The notes: generated by a model not told the origin, from the letters alone. A stretch of 64,000 nucleotides of DNA from an uncultured Bacteroidales bacterium (GCA_944326305.1 CALVDL010000001.1:124001-188000); one strand, 5' to 3'; numbered from the stretch's first letter, positions 34,450 through 43,603 are shown. Numbers and translations: made by a program.

Positions 34450-37260
34450 TTATTTTTCAGGTGACATCATCACTTCGATGAAGTTGCCCTGGTCGAGGAC
34501 TGCCTTGAGGGCAGCCTGGATGTTTTCTGCGCTGATTTCATTTACAGCAGCCTCGTACTCCTTGTCGTAGTCGAGCCCGTCGTAGTTGCAGTACATCTGC
34601 AGGGCGTTCAGCCACCATCCGTTCGTAATCCTGCTTTCAGGGATGTTCTTCTTGAAGTTCTCCACCGTCCTGGTGAGCTGCTCATCTGTAGGGCCGTCGG
34701 TCATGAGGCCGTTGATACCCTTGACTGCGAGTTCCCTGAGTTTGTCGGCTGATTCAGGGTTGGTGTCGAAGTATACCTGGATCAGGGCCCTTTCTTCCGG
34801 ATATTTCTGCATTCCGGTGCTTACTCCGGCCCCGTATGTGCCGCCTTCCTCCTCGCGGAGAGTCTCGGTATATATCATGTCGAGGACGTATTTTGCCGCG
34901 TCAAGCATGACTTCCTCCTTCACCGTATAAGGGATATATGAGGTATATACCTGGAGGACGGTCGATTTAGGCGTCTCCATTGCCGTGTTGAAGTGGTTCT
35001 CCACATTGCCTTTCACTATGTGCTCGCCGGTCTCCTGCCACTGTGTGGCCTTCTTGCCCTTAGGCATGGAGCCGATGTACTTTTCTACGAGCGGCTTCAG
35101 TGTGGTGAGGTCTACATTGCCCACGATATATACGGTGGCGCCGGCCATATCCTTGAACAGCTGCTCCCTGTAGACTCTCTCTATGGTTGCGAGGTTCGCC
35201 TTTTCGATGGTCTCCATGCTGATGACGGACTGTCTCGGGTTGCCTCCGTAGAGGGTCTTCACCATCTCCTGCTGGAGTTTGAAGTCAGGGGTGTTCAGGA
35301 TGTTGGGCAGAAGGGTCTTGAGCTGCTCGATTCCTGTCTGGAACTCCTCCTGGTCAAAACGCGGCTCAACCACTGTCAGGTACATGAGCTGGAGCGCCGT
35401 CTCGAGGTCTTTAGGCGTGCTTGAAGCCGAGATACCGTGTCTGATTCCGCTGATATACGGTGATACGGAGACATTCTTTCCTGCAAGCATCTTCGAAAGT
35501 GTTGTGCCCGGGAATTTGGACAGTCCGGTGTTACGGAGGAAAAGCCCGAATACATTGTCATCGAATGATGCAAGGTCCTCTGTAGCTATGAGGGTGCGGC
35601 CCCCGTTCTTCTGCAGGTTGATTATCACCTGGTCTTTCTTGTATTCTGTAGGCAGCACGACTACCTTCACGCCGTTCTTGAGGGTCCACTCTGTGGCTGT
35701 CTTGCCTCCTACGGTCACCTGAGCCTCCTTCTTCACCTGTGAACCTTTCAGGAGTGATGCGTCCAGGAGCGGTTCGCTGGTGTCGACTGTCTCGTTCTGT
35801 GCTATCTCGGAGCTCTTCACTTCAGCGAGAGCTGCCGTGAAGTCAGCTTCTGTAGGGTGTACAAGCCCCTCTTTCTGTGGAGCCTTGTAGACGATGACCA
35901 TGTTCTCGTCCGTAATGATGGCCGCTGCAATCTGGTTGAGAATTGCGGTGTTGATCTGCGAGCAGATGAGCTTTGCGGTCTCGTACTCGGCCTGAGGGTC
36001 CATGTAAGGGTAGTTGTCGAAGAAATTGTTCACATAGTCATTGATGAAATCGGCGTTCTTGCGGGATGACGCGCCCTGTGCCTTCTTCTCGTAGTAGCTC
36101 AGGATATTGTCCTTGGCGCGGCTTACCTCGTCATCCGTAAACCCATACCTTTTCATCTTTTCGGCTTCTGTCATGTATGCCTTGAAGGCCTCGATGCTTT
36201 CACCGTCCCTTGCAACGACCTGGCCCATCGTAACTTCCATTGTCTCACAGAGTTCTCCGATTCCCATGTAGGCGCTGAGGAACGGGGCGTCCGGCTTGGA
36301 GGTGATGTCGTTGAACCTCTCCGACATGATGGTGCTTACATACTGCTTGATCAGCTCCATCATCATCCCCATGTCTGTGCTGTTCAGTTCCTCCGGCATA
36401 GGCTCGCTCTTCCAGAGTATCTCGATTGAAGTGCTCGTGGCCTCAGGGTCAGTGATGATGCCTATCACCGGCTCGGTGTTGTCAGGGATTTTGTACGCCT
36501 CCTTTTGCTGAGGGTTTTCCGCGGCAGGTATGTCTGCGAATGTGGACTTGATCTTCTCCTCCACCGCATCCACGTCAATGTCACCTACGACTATCACTGC
36601 CTGCATGTCCGGGCGGTACCATGTGTGGTAGAAGCTGGTGAGGCTTTCAGGCTTGAAGGTCTCCAGGTTCTCCTGGCTTCCGATGAGGGTGCAGGTCGAA
36701 TATTTCGAATCCCCGTAATAATAAGGGAGGGATTTCTCGTGCATCCTCCAGTCGGCCGTACGGCGGGCCCTTCTCTCCTCTATGATCACGCCCCTCTCCT
36801 TGTCTATCTCCTCAGGGTCGCATGTCACGAAATGAGAGTAGTCGTGGAGAATGAGGAGGCAGGTGTCTATCACCCCTTCACGTACCAGAGGAATGTTGTT
36901 AAGCATATATACTGTCTGCTCTACTCCTGTGGAGGCGTTGATGTTGCGTCCGAATTCGGCACCTATGCTCTGGAGGTATTCAAGTATGCCTTTCCCCGGG
37001 AAATTCTTTGTCCCGTTGAAGCACATGTGCTCGAGAAAGTGGGCCAGACCGTCCTGGTCCGGGGTCTCCTGGATGGCTCCTACGTCTGTGGCCAGATAGA
37101 ATTCGGCCCTGTTTTCAGGTTTGTCGTTGTGCCTGATGTAGTAGGTGAGCCCGTTCTCGAGCGTCCCCTTCCTTACAGCAGGGTCGTTGGGCAGCTGGTT
37201 CTGCCCGAAAACGTTCATGGCGGCGAAAATCGCCATGAAGAAAATAAAAATCCGTTTCAT
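34450..37260 (-). CDS. M16 family zinc peptidase (PqqL-like), secreted
   Basis: 936 residues. Signal peptide MKRIFIFFMAIFAAMNVFGQ. The inverted zinc motif HFLEH is at residues 74-78, inside DGLAHFLEHMCFNGTKNFPG, followed by ASTGVEQTVYML; the third ligand Glu is probably in ERGVIIEERRAR. Two M16 halves are present, the second non-catalytic half starting around residue 510 (TEWTLKNGVKVVVLP). It cleaves peptides in the periplasm, or processes proteins or metal-binding peptides. Its length is normal for the PqqL/YhjJ group. Confidence 0.93.
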   Translation of the reverse strand: MKRIFIFFMAIFAAMNVFGQNQLPNDPAVRKGTLENGLTYYIRHNDKPENRAEFYLATDVGAIQETPDQDGLAHFLEHMCFNGTKNFPGKGILEYLQSIGAEFGRNINASTGVEQTVYMLNNIPLVREGVIDTCLLILHDYSHFVTCDPEEIDKERGVIIEERRARRTADWRMHEKSLPYYYGDSKYSTCTLIGSQENLETFKPESLTSFYHTWYRPDMQAVIVVGDIDVDAVEEKIKSTFADIPAAENPQQKEAYKIPDNTEPVIGIITDPEATSTSIEILWKSEPMPEELNSTDMGMMMELIKQYVSTIMSERFNDITSKPDAPFLSAYMGIGELCETMEVTMGQVVARDGESIEAFKAYMTEAEKMKRYGFTDDEVSRAKDNILSYYEKKAQGASSRKNADFINDYVNNFFDNYPYMDPQAEYETAKLICSQINTAILNQIAAAIITDENMVIVYKAPQKEGLVHPTEADFTAALAEVKSSEIAQNETVDTSEPLLDASLLKGSQVKKEAQVTVGGKTATEWTLKNGVKVVVLPTEYKKDQVIINLQKNGGRTLIATEDLASFDDNVFGLFLRNTGLSKFPGTTLSKMLAGKNVSVSPYISGIRHGISASSTPKDLETALQLMYLTVVEPRFDQEEFQTGIEQLKTLLPNILNTPDFKLQQEMVKTLYGGNPRQSVISMETIEKANLATIERVYREQLFKDMAGATVYIVGNVDLTTLKPLVEKYIGSMPKGKKATQWQETGEHIVKGNVENHFNTAMETPKSTVLQVYTSYIPYTVKEEVMLDAAKYVLDMIYTETLREEEGGTYGAGVSTGMQKYPEERALIQVYFDTNPESADKLRELAVKGINGLMTDGPTDEQLTRTVENFKKNIPESRITNGWWLNALQMYCNYDGLDYDKEYEAAVNEISAENIQAALKAVLDQGNFIEVMMSPEK

Positions 37261-37435
37261 ATTGTTTTAATAAAAGTTTCCATGCCGGTGCAGCCGCTTC
37301 GGGCTGGCCAAAAGTCTGCAATTTTAAAGAAAATCATGGACAATACCAAATTTTGCATCATTCCGGCTGACCGGCTTCAACCGGCTTCGGTGCCGGTCTG
37401 TGTGCAGGCGGACCTGCCGGGCCGTCATCCGTGCA

Positions 37436-38452
37436 TTATTCAGCAAGCCGTGCGTCCATCCACCTTGCAAGCGATGAGAAGAATTCGCTGCGGGCATATC
37501 CCAGGCTGTCATGCCCTGTGATTTCCTTGCTGGAGAATCCCCAGCCGTGTCCGCCTGAAGGATAGATGTGCATTTCCGCGGGCACATTGTTTTCCTTGAG
37601 GCCCATATAGAACAGTATGCTGTTCTGTACCGGGACCACCGTGTCGTCGGTGCAGTGCGCAAGGAATACGGGCGGCGTGTCTGATGTGATGTTGTTCTGG
37701 AGCGAATATTTCTCCACCAGCTTTTCCAGCATCTCCTTGTCTTCCTTCCACTTGTCATAGTCCTTTCCCTGGCGGCCCAGCCATTTGCTGTCAGGCCCGA
37801 TGAGACCGGTCCTTGTACCCCCGTGGGAGATGCTCCAGTCGATTGAGATTACCGGGTATATGAGTATGGAGAAGTCAGGTCTCGTCACTGCATCGGTGTA
37901 GAGGGTTGTGGCGCTGGCTGCGAGGTGCCCTCCCGCCGAGAACCCTATGACGCCGATCTGTTTCACTCCCCATTCTGCTGCATGTGCCCTGCAATATCTG
38001 AACGTGTTCTGCACATCGGTCAGAGGTACTGTCCAGTGTCCGTTGGGAAGCCTGTATTTGACCACGGCGACCGTCACTCCGCGCTTTGTCATCCAGTCTG
38101 CGACATAGATTCCCTCATTGTATGATGAAACTACGCCGTATCCGCCGCCGGGGCAGACTATTACCATCTGCCCGTTGGGGGTTTCAGGGAAATAGAGGTC
38201 GAACCTTCCTTCAGTGATATTGCTTATGCATCCGTTATTCTCGACGGTCTCCTGTCCGGTTATACCGTTCGATTCCCCCGGGCCCCATGCCTCTGGCAGG
38301 CCCTTGTCAGAGTCCTGTCCTTCAGGATAGAGGATGACTGTCTTTGCCGGTTTGATGTTGCATCCGGGCTGCGCTGCCGAGCCGGTACAGAAAAATACGG
38401 CAGATGCCATGAATGCCAGGGCCGCTGCCGGGATCAGTTTAGTGATGTTCAT
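37436..38452 (-). CDS. Secreted alpha/beta-hydrolase, esterase-like
   Basis: 338 residues with a signal peptide (MNITKLIPAAALAFMASAVFFC). The oxyanion segment is CPGGGYG (100-106), the nucleophile Ser172 in GFSAGGH, Asp270 in HCTDDTVVP, and His302 in GGHGWGF, a complete triad. It resembles the BD-FAE/acetyl-xylan esterase group of polysaccharide-associated esterases, so it probably removes acetyl or feruloyl groups from glycans. Substrate use is inferred. A well-formed promoter lies at 38506-38537. Confidence 0.85.
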   Translation of the reverse strand: MNITKLIPAAALAFMASAVFFCTGSAAQPGCNIKPAKTVILYPEGQDSDKGLPEAWGPGESNGITGQETVENNGCISNITEGRFDLYFPETPNGQMVIVCPGGGYGVVSSYNEGIYVADWMTKRGVTVAVVKYRLPNGHWTVPLTDVQNTFRYCRAHAAEWGVKQIGVIGFSAGGHLAASATTLYTDAVTRPDFSILIYPVISIDWSISHGGTRTGLIGPDSKWLGRQGKDYDKWKEDKEMLEKLVEKYSLQNNITSDTPPVFLAHCTDDTVVPVQNSILFYMGLKENNVPAEMHIYPSGGHGWGFSSKEITGHDSLGYARSEFFSSLARWMDARLAE

Positions 38453-38505
38453 GTCTTTGTTTATTTTGGTTCATTCCTTTGTTCCGGGGCGTGCCGGAAA
38501 TTTGC

Positions 38506-38537
38506 CAAAAATAGCAATAAGATGCCGTAAATGCAAA
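38506..38537 (-). promoter_or_regulatory. Promoter of the esterase gene
   Basis: On the minus strand TTTG (38537-38534), a 20-bp spacer and TATTTTTG (38513-38506) match both elements with ideal spacing. The ATG at 38452 is about 55 bp downstream. Confidence 0.6.
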
Positions 38538-38671
38538 AGTCTTCCCGCGGTCCCTGTCCTTCCGGGGCGTCCTGCCAATGCTGGCCGGAGTACACCATGA
38601 GCGCCCTCTCTTTCCGGAATCATGGTAAATTCTTCCGTAAATCGTCTACAGCGTAGGACAATGTCCTGCCA

Positions 38672-38679
38672 TATCTTTG
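38672..38679 (+). promoter_or_regulatory. -7 box of the dienelactone hydrolase-like gene
   Basis: TATCTTTG matches TAnnTTTG, 52 bp before the ATG at 38732. No TTTG at the usual upstream distance. Confidence 0.35.
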
Positions 38680-38731
38680 TACCATAATCCGGAGGCCATT
38701 TCCAGCGGCCTGCCACAATTTCGGTATAAGA

Positions 38732-39796
38732 ATGAAAAAGACATTGATCCTCACCTTGTTCGCCTTCGGCGCAATACTTTCTGATGCGGCCGTTGCGGAA
38801 GGTGGAAACCAGAAAAACAGGACAGATATGGAAAAATTGGAACTTACACAGGAGTGGGACAAGGTTTTCCCGCAGAGTGACAAGGTGGAGCACTCCAAGG
38901 TGACTTTCACCAACAGGTACGGAATCACCCTCGCAGCAGACATGTACATCCCGAAGAATGCAGAAGGAAAACTGCCGGCAATCGCTGTAAGCGGCCCGTT
39001 CGGGGCTGTGAAGGAGCAGGCATCGGGACTTTATGCACAGGCGCTTGCAGAGCGCGGCTTCCTTACCATAGCCTTTGACCCTTCATATACGGGGGAGAGC
39101 GGCGGACAGCCCCGTTATGTGGCTTCTCCGGACATTAATACCGAGGATTTCTGCGCGGCGGTGGACTTCCTGTCTACATTCGGCAGGGTTGACCCGGACA
39201 GGATAGGCATATTGGGAATATGCGGCTGGGGAGGGATGGCTGTCAATGCTGCGGCCATAGACACCCGTATCAAGGCCACGGTGGCCGCCACGATGTATGA
39301 CATGAGCCGTGTGACGGCCAACGGGTATTTCGACTCCATGGACGAGGATGCCCGCTATGAACTGCGCAAACAGCTGAATGCGCAGCGGACGGAAGATTAC
39401 AGGAACGGCACGTACGCCCTTGCCGGCGGTGTGGTTGACCCTCTTCCTGATGATGCACCGCAGTTCGTGAAGGACTACCATGCCTACTACAAGACCCCGA
39501 GGGGCTACCACAAGCGTTCCTTGAACTCCAACGGCGGCTGGAACAGGACTTCGTCACTCTCTTTCCTTAATATGCCTATACTGGCATATGCCGGCGAGAT
39601 ACGCAGCGCAGTCCTCCTCGTGCACGGTGAGAAGGCCCATTCCCGCTATTTCAGCGAGGACGCCTTCAAGAAGCTCAAGGGGGACAACAAGGAACTGCTC
39701 ATCGTCCCGGGTGCTTCCCACACGGATCTTTACGACAACTTTGACAAGATTCCGTTCGACAGGATTGCCGGTTTCTATACCAGCTATCTCAAATAG
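38732..39796 (+). CDS. Alpha/beta-hydrolase, dienelactone hydrolase-like with Cys nucleophile
   Basis: 354 residues with a signal peptide (MKKTLILTLFAFGAILSDAAVAEG). The nucleophile elbow is LGICGWGG, so residue 164 is Cys where most family members have Ser, as in dienelactone hydrolase. His follows in VPGASHTDLYD near residue 335. The fold and the sequence RYGITLAADMYIP…AIAVSGPFG match the YcjY-like hydrolases. The substrate is unknown. It is divergent from the esterase gene, but the two hydrolases are not close relatives. Confidence 0.85.
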   Translation: MKKTLILTLFAFGAILSDAAVAEGGNQKNRTDMEKLELTQEWDKVFPQSDKVEHSKVTFTNRYGITLAADMYIPKNAEGKLPAIAVSGPFGAVKEQASGLYAQALAERGFLTIAFDPSYTGESGGQPRYVASPDINTEDFCAAVDFLSTFGRVDPDRIGILGICGWGGMAVNAAAIDTRIKATVAATMYDMSRVTANGYFDSMDEDARYELRKQLNAQRTEDYRNGTYALAGGVVDPLPDDAPQFVKDYHAYYKTPRGYHKRSLNSNGGWNRTSSLSFLNMPILAYAGEIRSAVLLVHGEKAHSRYFSEDAFKKLKGDNKELLIVPGASHTDLYDNFDKIPFDRIAGFYTSYLK

Positions 39797-39856
39797 ATTA
39801 CTTGCAGCACTTTTTTATTTAATATCTGACAGTCCGGTCACTGCTGATGCCTGACT

Positions 39857-39949
39857 GTCATCCCGAGCGCAGTCGAGGGATCTGTTTCTTTATCATTCCT
39901 GGCCAAGAAACAGATCCCCGATTCGTCTTACGGCTCCGCCCGGGATGAC
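39857..39949. repeat. Dispersed palindromic intergenic repeat (TGTCATCCCGAGC type)
   Basis: The left arm runs TGTCATCCCGAGCGCAGTCG, then AGGGATCTGTTTCTT; the right arm is its reverse complement with a small insertion, AAGAAACAGATCCCC…CCGGGATGACA. The RNA would fold into a long hairpin. Related copies are at 44957-45053 and 53987-54088. It sits between convergent genes and may also terminate transcription. Confidence 0.75.
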
Positions 39950-39956
39950 AGAATTG

Positions 39957-40958
39957 TCAATCAGGACTTTTTACGACCACCCAATGGCCGCCTTTGTCCG
40001 GACCCGCCCGTCTGACGATGCCGTCAGCCTTCAGCCGGGCAATCTGTTTTTCTACCGCCTTCCGCGTTATGCCCAGCCTGTCTGCAAGACCCGCCGTGGT
40101 GATTGTTTCATCACGAGAAAGCAATTCTATGATTTTCTCCCTGCTTTTCCCTTTTTTCTCCCTACTTTCGGGGTAATCTTCAAGAGATTTGCGGTAGTTC
40201 TCTATGTCATTGGTGAGATTCCTGATCATTGTAGAGGTCATAAAGTCCCTGAAAATATCCAGGTCGTCATTTTCACGGGTTGCTACCAAAGCTTTAATGT
40301 ATTCTTCTTTGTCCTCTTTCAGAATTATTGAAGGAATTAGCCCGAATTCAAATTGCAGCATGTTCATAAGGAGTCTGGCCATTCTTCCGTTCCCGTCAGC
40401 CCAGGGATGGATTGTAACCAGATTATAGTGCGCATCGAAACTCAATTCATATAATTGAGAGGTGTTTTTATGTGTATAATTTTCACGCTCTTTATTCAGC
40501 CAAAGGCAGAATTCCGCGAGCTTTGCCGGAACTTTACTGTAGTTCGTATAGGATTTTCCTCCGAATCCTGCGGTGACGTTCAGCAGTCTCAAATCCCCAT
40601 TGGCTGAAGAAAAATCTCCCAATGCCGTCCGGTACTCTTTTCCTGTATTCTTCATCACAAGAGCCGAAAGGTTTTTCAGCATATCAATGGTTACAGGTGT
40701 ATGTGCTTTTGCCAATAGTATCGCTTTCTCATAGGCATTCTTCAGGTCAAGGTTCATATTCTGTTCTTCGATGCTTTTCCCTTTCAAACTGATCCCATGG
40801 TCAAACATGATCTGGTTTTCAAGTTCAGTAATGGTTGACCCTTCTATTGCGGTGGAATGGGTAATAAGGGAATACAAATAGAATTTGTCGTAGTCTATCT
40901 GCTGGTCAATTCCCAATTCATGATACAGGGATACAAGGATTTCAAGTTCAGTCTGCAT
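39957..40958 (-). CDS. Fic family protein, class II, with C-terminal winged helix
   Basis: 333 residues. The Fic motif HPWADGNGRMAR (184-195) is complete, so it can probably transfer AMP or another nucleotide onto a target hydroxyl. The inhibitory motif S-T-A-I-E-G (35-40), matching [S/T]xxxE[G/N], sits at the N-terminus, making it a self-inhibited class II enzyme. The C-terminus (about 265-333) is a winged helix (TTAGLADRLGITRKAVEKQI). The linker SREKKGKSREKIIE is encoded by two 21-bp DNA repeats that match the repeats in the gene's own promoter. The gene is AT-rich compared with its neighbours. Confidence 0.92.
   Translation of the reverse strand: MQTELEILVSLYHELGIDQQIDYDKFYLYSLITHSTAIEGSTITELENQIMFDHGISLKGKSIEEQNMNLDLKNAYEKAILLAKAHTPVTIDMLKNLSALVMKNTGKEYRTALGDFSSANGDLRLLNVTAGFGGKSYTNYSKVPAKLAEFCLWLNKERENYTHKNTSQLYELSFDAHYNLVTIHPWADGNGRMARLLMNMLQFEFGLIPSIILKEDKEEYIKALVATRENDDLDIFRDFMTSTMIRNLTNDIENYRKSLEDYPESREKKGKSREKIIELLSRDETITTAGLADRLGITRKAVEKQIARLKADGIVRRAGPDKGGHWVVVKSPD
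40133..40177. repeat. Repeat array inside fic: two 21-bp-spaced units plus tail
   Basis: Units TTTTCTCCCTGC (40133-40144) and TTTTCTCCCTAC (40154-40165) are 21 bp apart and are followed by TTTCGGGGTAATC. The same unit and the same tail, in the same order, form the array upstream of the gene at 40990-41056. Confidence 0.8.
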
Positions 40959-40978
40959 ATATTTCCGTTTACATTGTG

Positions 40979-40986
40979 CAAAGGTA
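40979..40986 (-). promoter_or_regulatory. -7 box of the fic gene
   Basis: The minus strand reads TACCTTTG (TAnnTTTG), 20 bp before the ATG at 40958. The repeat array starts 3 bp upstream of it and covers the spacer and the -33 position. Confidence 0.5.
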
Positions 40987-40989
40987 AAT

Positions 40990-41056
40990 TTTTCTCCCTA
41001 CTTTTTCCTTTTTTCTCCCTACCTTTTTGAGTTTTCTCCCTACTTTCGGGGTAATC
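40990..41056. promoter_or_regulatory. Three 21-bp-spaced direct repeats over the fic promoter
   Basis: TTTTCTCCCTAC occurs at 40990-41001, 41011-41022 and 41032-41043, exactly 21 bp apart (two helix turns), and the last is followed by TTTCGGGGTAATC. The units therefore lie on one face of the DNA, next to the -7 box. This layout is typical of an operator bound cooperatively. The Fic winged helix is the natural candidate, which is an inference. Confidence 0.65.
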
Positions 41057-41152
41057 GTGATGTAATACGGATCTTTTACGGGATTTGTACCTGTGCGAAA
41101 ATTGTACTTGAGTTTTTATGGAACTCTGAAAGGTAATGTCAAGAAAATTGTT

Positions 41153-41160
41153 TAAGTTTG
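41153..41160 (+). promoter_or_regulatory. -7 box for the glycine cleavage operon
   Basis: TAAGTTTG matches TAnnTTTG, 24 bp before the ATG at 41185. No clear -33 element. Confidence 0.3.
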
Positions 41161-41184
41161 AGACCGCTTTCTGTTGTAGGACTT

Positions 41185-41910
41185 ATGGTACAGGTATTAT
41201 TGCCGGAAGACGCGGACAGGCCGCTGGCCTTCTACCTGGCGATGGAGGAACACGTCGCCAGGAAATATCCCGCCGGGGACTGCTTTTTCGTGTGGCGTAC
41301 CGGCCCGTCTGTGATATTCGGCCGGAACCAGGACATGGAGGCGGAGGTGAATGTGCCGTACTGTCTTGAACACGGGATAAGGATATACCGCCGCAAGAGC
41401 GGAGGGGGCTGCGTCTATTCCGATTGGGGTAACCTGATGCACTCGTGCATCACTTCTCCTGGAAAGGACGCTGCTTTCGTGTTCTACAGGTATATGCAGC
41501 AGATTGCATTGGCCCTCAGACGGCTCGGGCTGGAGGCTGAAGTGAGCGGCAGGAATGACATCATGGTGGAGGGGCGTAAAGTGTCCGGGAATGCGTTCCA
41601 CCTGCTTCCGGGAAGATGCATCATCCACGGTACGCTACTGTACGATACCGATCTTGAAGTCATGGCACGGGCTATCACTCCGTCTGTGGAAAAACTGGAG
41701 CGCAAGGGGGTTAGATCAGTGCGCCAGAGGGTCGGAAACCTCCGGGAGCTGCTGGGCGGCATGGGGATCGAGGCTTTTTCCAGGCATATTGTGGAGGCGG
41801 TTTGCGACAGTGCGGTTACGCTTGACAGTGAGGATGTGGCGCGTATAGAGGAAATTTCGCAGGGATATATGCTGGAGAGCTTCATAAAGGGCAGGAATCC
41901 GAAGCATTAG
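41185..41910 (+). CDS. lplA: Lipoate--protein ligase
   Basis: 241 residues from ATG 41185 (MVQVLLPEDADRPLAFYLAM). An earlier in-frame ATG at 41158 overlaps the predicted -7 box. Family signatures: FFVWRTGPSVIFGRNQDMEAE, YRRKSGGGCVYSDWGN (lipoyl-AMP binding) and GRNDIMVEGRKVSGNAF with the catalytic Lys. It attaches lipoate to the GcvH lysine using ATP. It is shorter than E. coli LplA and lacks most of the C-terminal accessory domain. It is first in the operon with its probable substrate gcvH. Confidence 0.9.
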   Translation: MVQVLLPEDADRPLAFYLAMEEHVARKYPAGDCFFVWRTGPSVIFGRNQDMEAEVNVPYCLEHGIRIYRRKSGGGCVYSDWGNLMHSCITSPGKDAAFVFYRYMQQIALALRRLGLEAEVSGRNDIMVEGRKVSGNAFHLLPGRCIIHGTLLYDTDLEVMARAITPSVEKLERKGVRSVRQRVGNLRELLGGMGIEAFSRHIVEAVCDSAVTLDSEDVARIEEISQGYMLESFIKGRNPKH

Positions 41911-42019
41911 GAGTCTCTCGGGAACAGGCAGGAGCCTGCGACAGGGCCCGGGCGGAGCGGTGCCGCGAAGTGACCGCGGATTGGACCGGAAAGATTAACC
42001 ATTTAATTGATGACACTAT

Positions 42020-43117
42020 ATGGAACAGCCATTATCAAGGACTTGTCTTTACTACAGCCATGTGACCCTCGGGGCGAAGATGGAGCCTTTCGCAGGGTTC
42101 AGCATGCCTATCCAGTATCAGGGTATAATAGAGGAGCATCAGGCGGTCCGGACTAAGGCCGGGATGTTCGACGTATCCCACATGGGAGAGATCTTCGTCA
42201 GCGGACCTGACGCGGAAAAATATGTGAACCATATCTTTACGAACGATGTGACGGATATGCCGGAGGGAAAGGTCCTTTACGGCATGATGCTGCATCAGGA
42301 CGGGGGAGTGGTGGATGACCTTCTGGTCTACCGGCTTTTCGGAGGGAAAGGTTTCCTTCTGGTGGTCAATGCCTCCAATATCTCCAAGGACTTCTCCTGG
42401 GCCTGCTCCCGCGCGGAGGGATATGATGTCCTGGTTGAGGACCTCTCTGAAGATTGGGCTGAGGTGGCCCTGCAGGGGCCAGAGGCCGAAAATGTGATGC
42501 TCCAGGTCATGGGCCTTGATGTGAAGGACCTTGTGTTCTACACTTTCACGGAACTGAAATGGAACGGTTACCCGCTGATTGTCAGCAGGACAGGATACAC
42601 CGGGGAGGACGGTTTCGAGATTTACGGCTCTCCGGAGGCGGTGTGCCATGTGTGGAAGACGCTTCTGGAGGCCGGGGTGCAGCCGTGCGGACTGGGATGC
42701 AGGGACACCCTGCGTTTCGAGGCCGGGCTGCCGCTTTACGGGCATGAGCTGAGCGACTCGATTAGTCCGGTGGAGGCAGGGCTCGGGATGTTCGTGAAAA
42801 CCGACAAGGGGGATTTCTGCGGACGGAATGCCGTCGTGAAGCAGAAAACCGAAGGCGTCAAGCGTAAAGTTGTAGGTATAGAGCTGAAGGACAAGGCTAT
42901 ACCGCGTGCCGGGTATCCGGTTCTCGCAGGAGGGGAGCCTGTCGGTACAGTCACCACAGGGTACAGGTCCATCTCCACAGGCAAGAGCCTGTGCATGGCC
43001 ATTGTTCCTGCCGGATATGCCGCTCTCGGGACGGAACTCGAGGTGGAGATCCGCCACAAGCGTTTTCCCGGTACTGTATGCAAGAAGAGGTTCTACCAGA
43101 CAAGCTACAAGAAATGA
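42020..43117 (+). CDS. gcvT: Aminomethyltransferase (glycine cleavage T protein)
   Basis: 365 residues, the normal GcvT length. Motifs: MEPFAGFSMPIQYQG, FDVSHMGEI, VNHIFTNDV, SRTGYTGEDGFEIY and GLPLYGHELSD. It takes the aminomethyl group from lipoyl-GcvH and gives methylene-tetrahydrofolate and ammonia. It lies 109 nt after lplA and 102 nt before gcvH, all on the plus strand. Confidence 0.97.
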   Translation: MEQPLSRTCLYYSHVTLGAKMEPFAGFSMPIQYQGIIEEHQAVRTKAGMFDVSHMGEIFVSGPDAEKYVNHIFTNDVTDMPEGKVLYGMMLHQDGGVVDDLLVYRLFGGKGFLLVVNASNISKDFSWACSRAEGYDVLVEDLSEDWAEVALQGPEAENVMLQVMGLDVKDLVFYTFTELKWNGYPLIVSRTGYTGEDGFEIYGSPEAVCHVWKTLLEAGVQPCGLGCRDTLRFEAGLPLYGHELSDSISPVEAGLGMFVKTDKGDFCGRNAVVKQKTEGVKRKVVGIELKDKAIPRAGYPVLAGGEPVGTVTTGYRSISTGKSLCMAIVPAGYAALGTELEVEIRHKRFPGTVCKKRFYQTSYKK

Positions 43118-43219
43118 CCGCTGTCCGCAGCACTGCTCTTCCCGGACAGGTCGGGAAGGCTCATTTTATTGAAAAATAATATTTTACATTACAATAATAA
43201 CCAATAATTGATCAATATC

Positions 43220-43603
43220 ATGTCAAAGACTATCGAAGGACTTTATTACAGCCAGTCCCATGAATGGGTGAAGGCAGAGGGTAACATTGCGCTCATAGGT
43301 ATAACCGACTATGCCCAGGAGGCACTCGGAAGTATCGTATATGTGGATATGCCGCAGGAAGACGACACAGTGGATGTGGAGCAGGATTTCGGGGCGGTGG
43401 AAAGCGTGAAGGCTGCCAGCGACCTGATTTCTCCTGTGTCGGGGACGGTAAGGGAGGTGAACACCGCACTTGAGGATTCCCCGGCCCTGCTTAACACCGC
43501 ACCTTACGAGAACTGGATAATCAAGGTGGAAATGTCAGACCCGTCCCAGCTCGACAACCTCATGTCTGCTGCGGACTATGCCGCCTACTGCGAAACACTT
43601 TAG
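43220..43603 (+). CDS. gcvH: Glycine cleavage system H protein
   Basis: 127 residues from ATG 43220 (MSKTIEGLYYSQSHEWVKAE); a TTG 12 nt earlier was rejected. The lipoyl-accepting Lys64 lies in ESVKAASD, with ITDYAQEALGSIVYVDMP before it, all standard for GcvH. It shuttles the aminomethyl and reducing groups between the P, T and L proteins. gcvPA starts 3 nt after its stop, which suggests coupling. Confidence 0.97.
   Translation: MSKTIEGLYYSQSHEWVKAEGNIALIGITDYAQEALGSIVYVDMPQEDDTVDVEQDFGAVESVKAASDLISPVSGTVREVNTALEDSPALLNTAPYENWIIKVEMSDPSQLDNLMSAADYAAYCETL

Noticed and set aside
40979..41060. CRISPR array at the fic promoter repeats
   Set aside because: The 12-bp units with 9-bp spacers and an in-gene copy do not fit CRISPR dimensions, and no cas genes are nearby.
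41911..42019. Glycine riboswitch in front of gcvT
   Set aside because: The gap lacks the conserved glycine aptamer cores and is too short for a tandem aptamer.
42035..43057. 340-codon minus-strand frame opposite gcvT
   Set aside because: It is a shadow of gcvT with no family features.
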